Assembly: GCA_013399855.1 (NCBI GenBank)
Contig: VXAY01003846.1
Location: 1,162,530 to 1,226,529, forward strand
Source of the DNA: Oxyruncus cristatus
Lineage: Eukaryota > Chordata > Aves > Passeriformes > Cotingidae
DNA: 64,000 nt
Direction: 5' to 3'
The notes below the pieces were generated by a model, which was given only the letters and a program-made list of their open reading frames with translations, was not told the origin of the DNA and did no database searches. Positions 62,991-64,000 of this stretch are shown piece after piece. Position 1 is the stretch's first letter; each line of letters opens with the position of its first letter. A program made the position numbers and the translations under genes.

Positions 62991-64000
62991 CAGCCGGAAA
63001 ATTTTCCTTTCCAAATAAAAGTGGCAATTCTCTTGGAAGAATATTTCTCTAGTTCACTTAGTAAGATAAACCCTCCCACTCTAATATAGTAAAGTCTAGG
63101 TCCATTTTCTATATAATGCAATGAAAATAGACACAATTTACTAAAAGCAGAATTTGTCTTACTGTAGTTTAAAACTGCCACATATGTGTCTGTGTGTTTG
63201 TAAATACAATTTCTCAGTGTCCAAGAATTAAATCCTTGCCTCATAATGTTAGTAATAATAATAATAATAATGGTGGTGTCCTTACATTCTATGGAAAATA
63301 AAGATGGTCTATTACTTTCATTAGGCACTGGTAGGGAGTGTGCACAGGTCACAGTATGCAAGCTATTAAGATTGAAGGCATCTGCACAAACAGCCTTCAC
63401 TGCTTTTTAAAAGTAAGCTGCACAATTTGTCTTTCATTAAGAGCTGTTGTGCAGCTTTGTGATTTGTAGCCAGCTCAACTGAGCTTCCAGAGTGTGTACT
63501 TCTATTTTGAGATCTTGTCAATAAACAAATAAGACATATGCTTCAGTGAGTCATCTGAGCAGAGCAAATCATCACAAGAATCAGTTGACCTGTACTTCCT
63601 TCCTGCTACTGAATCTTTCTCTACCTTTTCTTGTTAGCACAAAGTGTGTCCCTGTACACATGACAAAACAGAAAAGCCAGGGATGGGAAGACAAGGTCTC
63701 TTTCATCCATATGGGTTTATTTGTGTTCTGCTGGCACCGTTATAGTCATACAGTAACTAACAGAAAATTTTAGTTTTATTATCACTTCTAAAAAGAGACA
63801 GAAATGTGAAAATTGAAGCCAGAAGGTTTGTATCGCAGGATTAATTAGGCAGGGCCAAGTGGAGTCACACTCCTCCTGGCAGTGAGTGCCTCAAGAAGGT
63901 GCCTGCCTTCAATTATGGAGTGCACAAAGCAATTAAAAACCCTGTTTCTTTTTCCTGAGGTGTTACTTTTTACTTGAGAAATCTCTTTTTTTTTTTTTTT
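62991..64000. other. AT-rich noncoding DNA to the window end
   Basis: No gene recognised. The 138-codon minus-strand frame 62984-63400 contains the TAA microsatellite as poly-Ile and has no domain. The last 14 bases of the window are a T run that may continue beyond it. Confidence 0.5.
63251..63271 (+). repeat. (TAA)n microsatellite
   Basis: About six uninterrupted TAA units. Confidence 0.9.

Noticed and set aside
62984..63400. A 138-codon minus-strand open frame.
   Set aside because: It contains the TAA microsatellite as poly-Ile, overlaps the end of the 88-bp duplication, and shows no domain.

Overview
This window looks like vertebrate nuclear DNA from a sauropsid, most likely a bird. The main evidence is six CR1 LINE 3' ends, in both orientations and of clearly different ages. 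The rest of the recognisable content fits: old amniote fossils (an L3/CR1-like LINE tail, MIR-like tRNA-derived SINEs, short palindromic elements), one candidate retroviral solo LTR, generally low repeat density, no L1 or Alu-type sequence, AT-rich CpG-poor composition and short microsatellites. Species and chromosome cannot be named from this.

No protein-coding gene, rRNA, tRNA, CRISPR array or prokaryotic feature could be supported. The open reading frames are short and without domain character (longest 173 codons at 33083-33604), and I recognised no exon. The window is best read as intergenic desert or the inside of a very large intron.

Layout: 1-11 kb is mostly unique AT-rich DNA with one CR1 tail (3820-3932). 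From 11 to 29 kb there are low-complexity tracts, CR1 tails at 16.5 and 22.7 kb, a candidate solo LTR at 24.95-25.29 kb and an ancient L3-like LINE tail at 27.6-28.3 kb. From 29 to 35 kb there is a GC-richer patch with fossil tRNA-SINE pieces, a 240-bp CR1 (minus) and the best-preserved CR1 (34360-35006). From 35 to 52 kb there are MIR-like fossils at 39.9, 41.7 and 51.5 kb, the last with a nested palindromic insertion, plus microsatellites. From 52 to 64 kb there is a block with a repeated 21-mer (53.0-53.15 kb), an old 630-bp CR1 (58.4-59.0 kb), a strong hairpin (59.57-59.60 kb), a CpG-retaining block with two interferon-response-like motifs (60.8-60.9 kb) and an 88-bp direct duplication (62.08 and 62.90 kb).

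Nothing here amounts to a demonstrated new system. The most interesting non-repeat signals are the 60.8-kb CpG/ISRE block, the hairpin at 59.57 kb, the duplicated 88-mer and the 53-kb repeated motif. All are candidates for regulatory or small-RNA function that need cross-species alignment. Repeat families were named from remembered consensus sequences, not from a database search.
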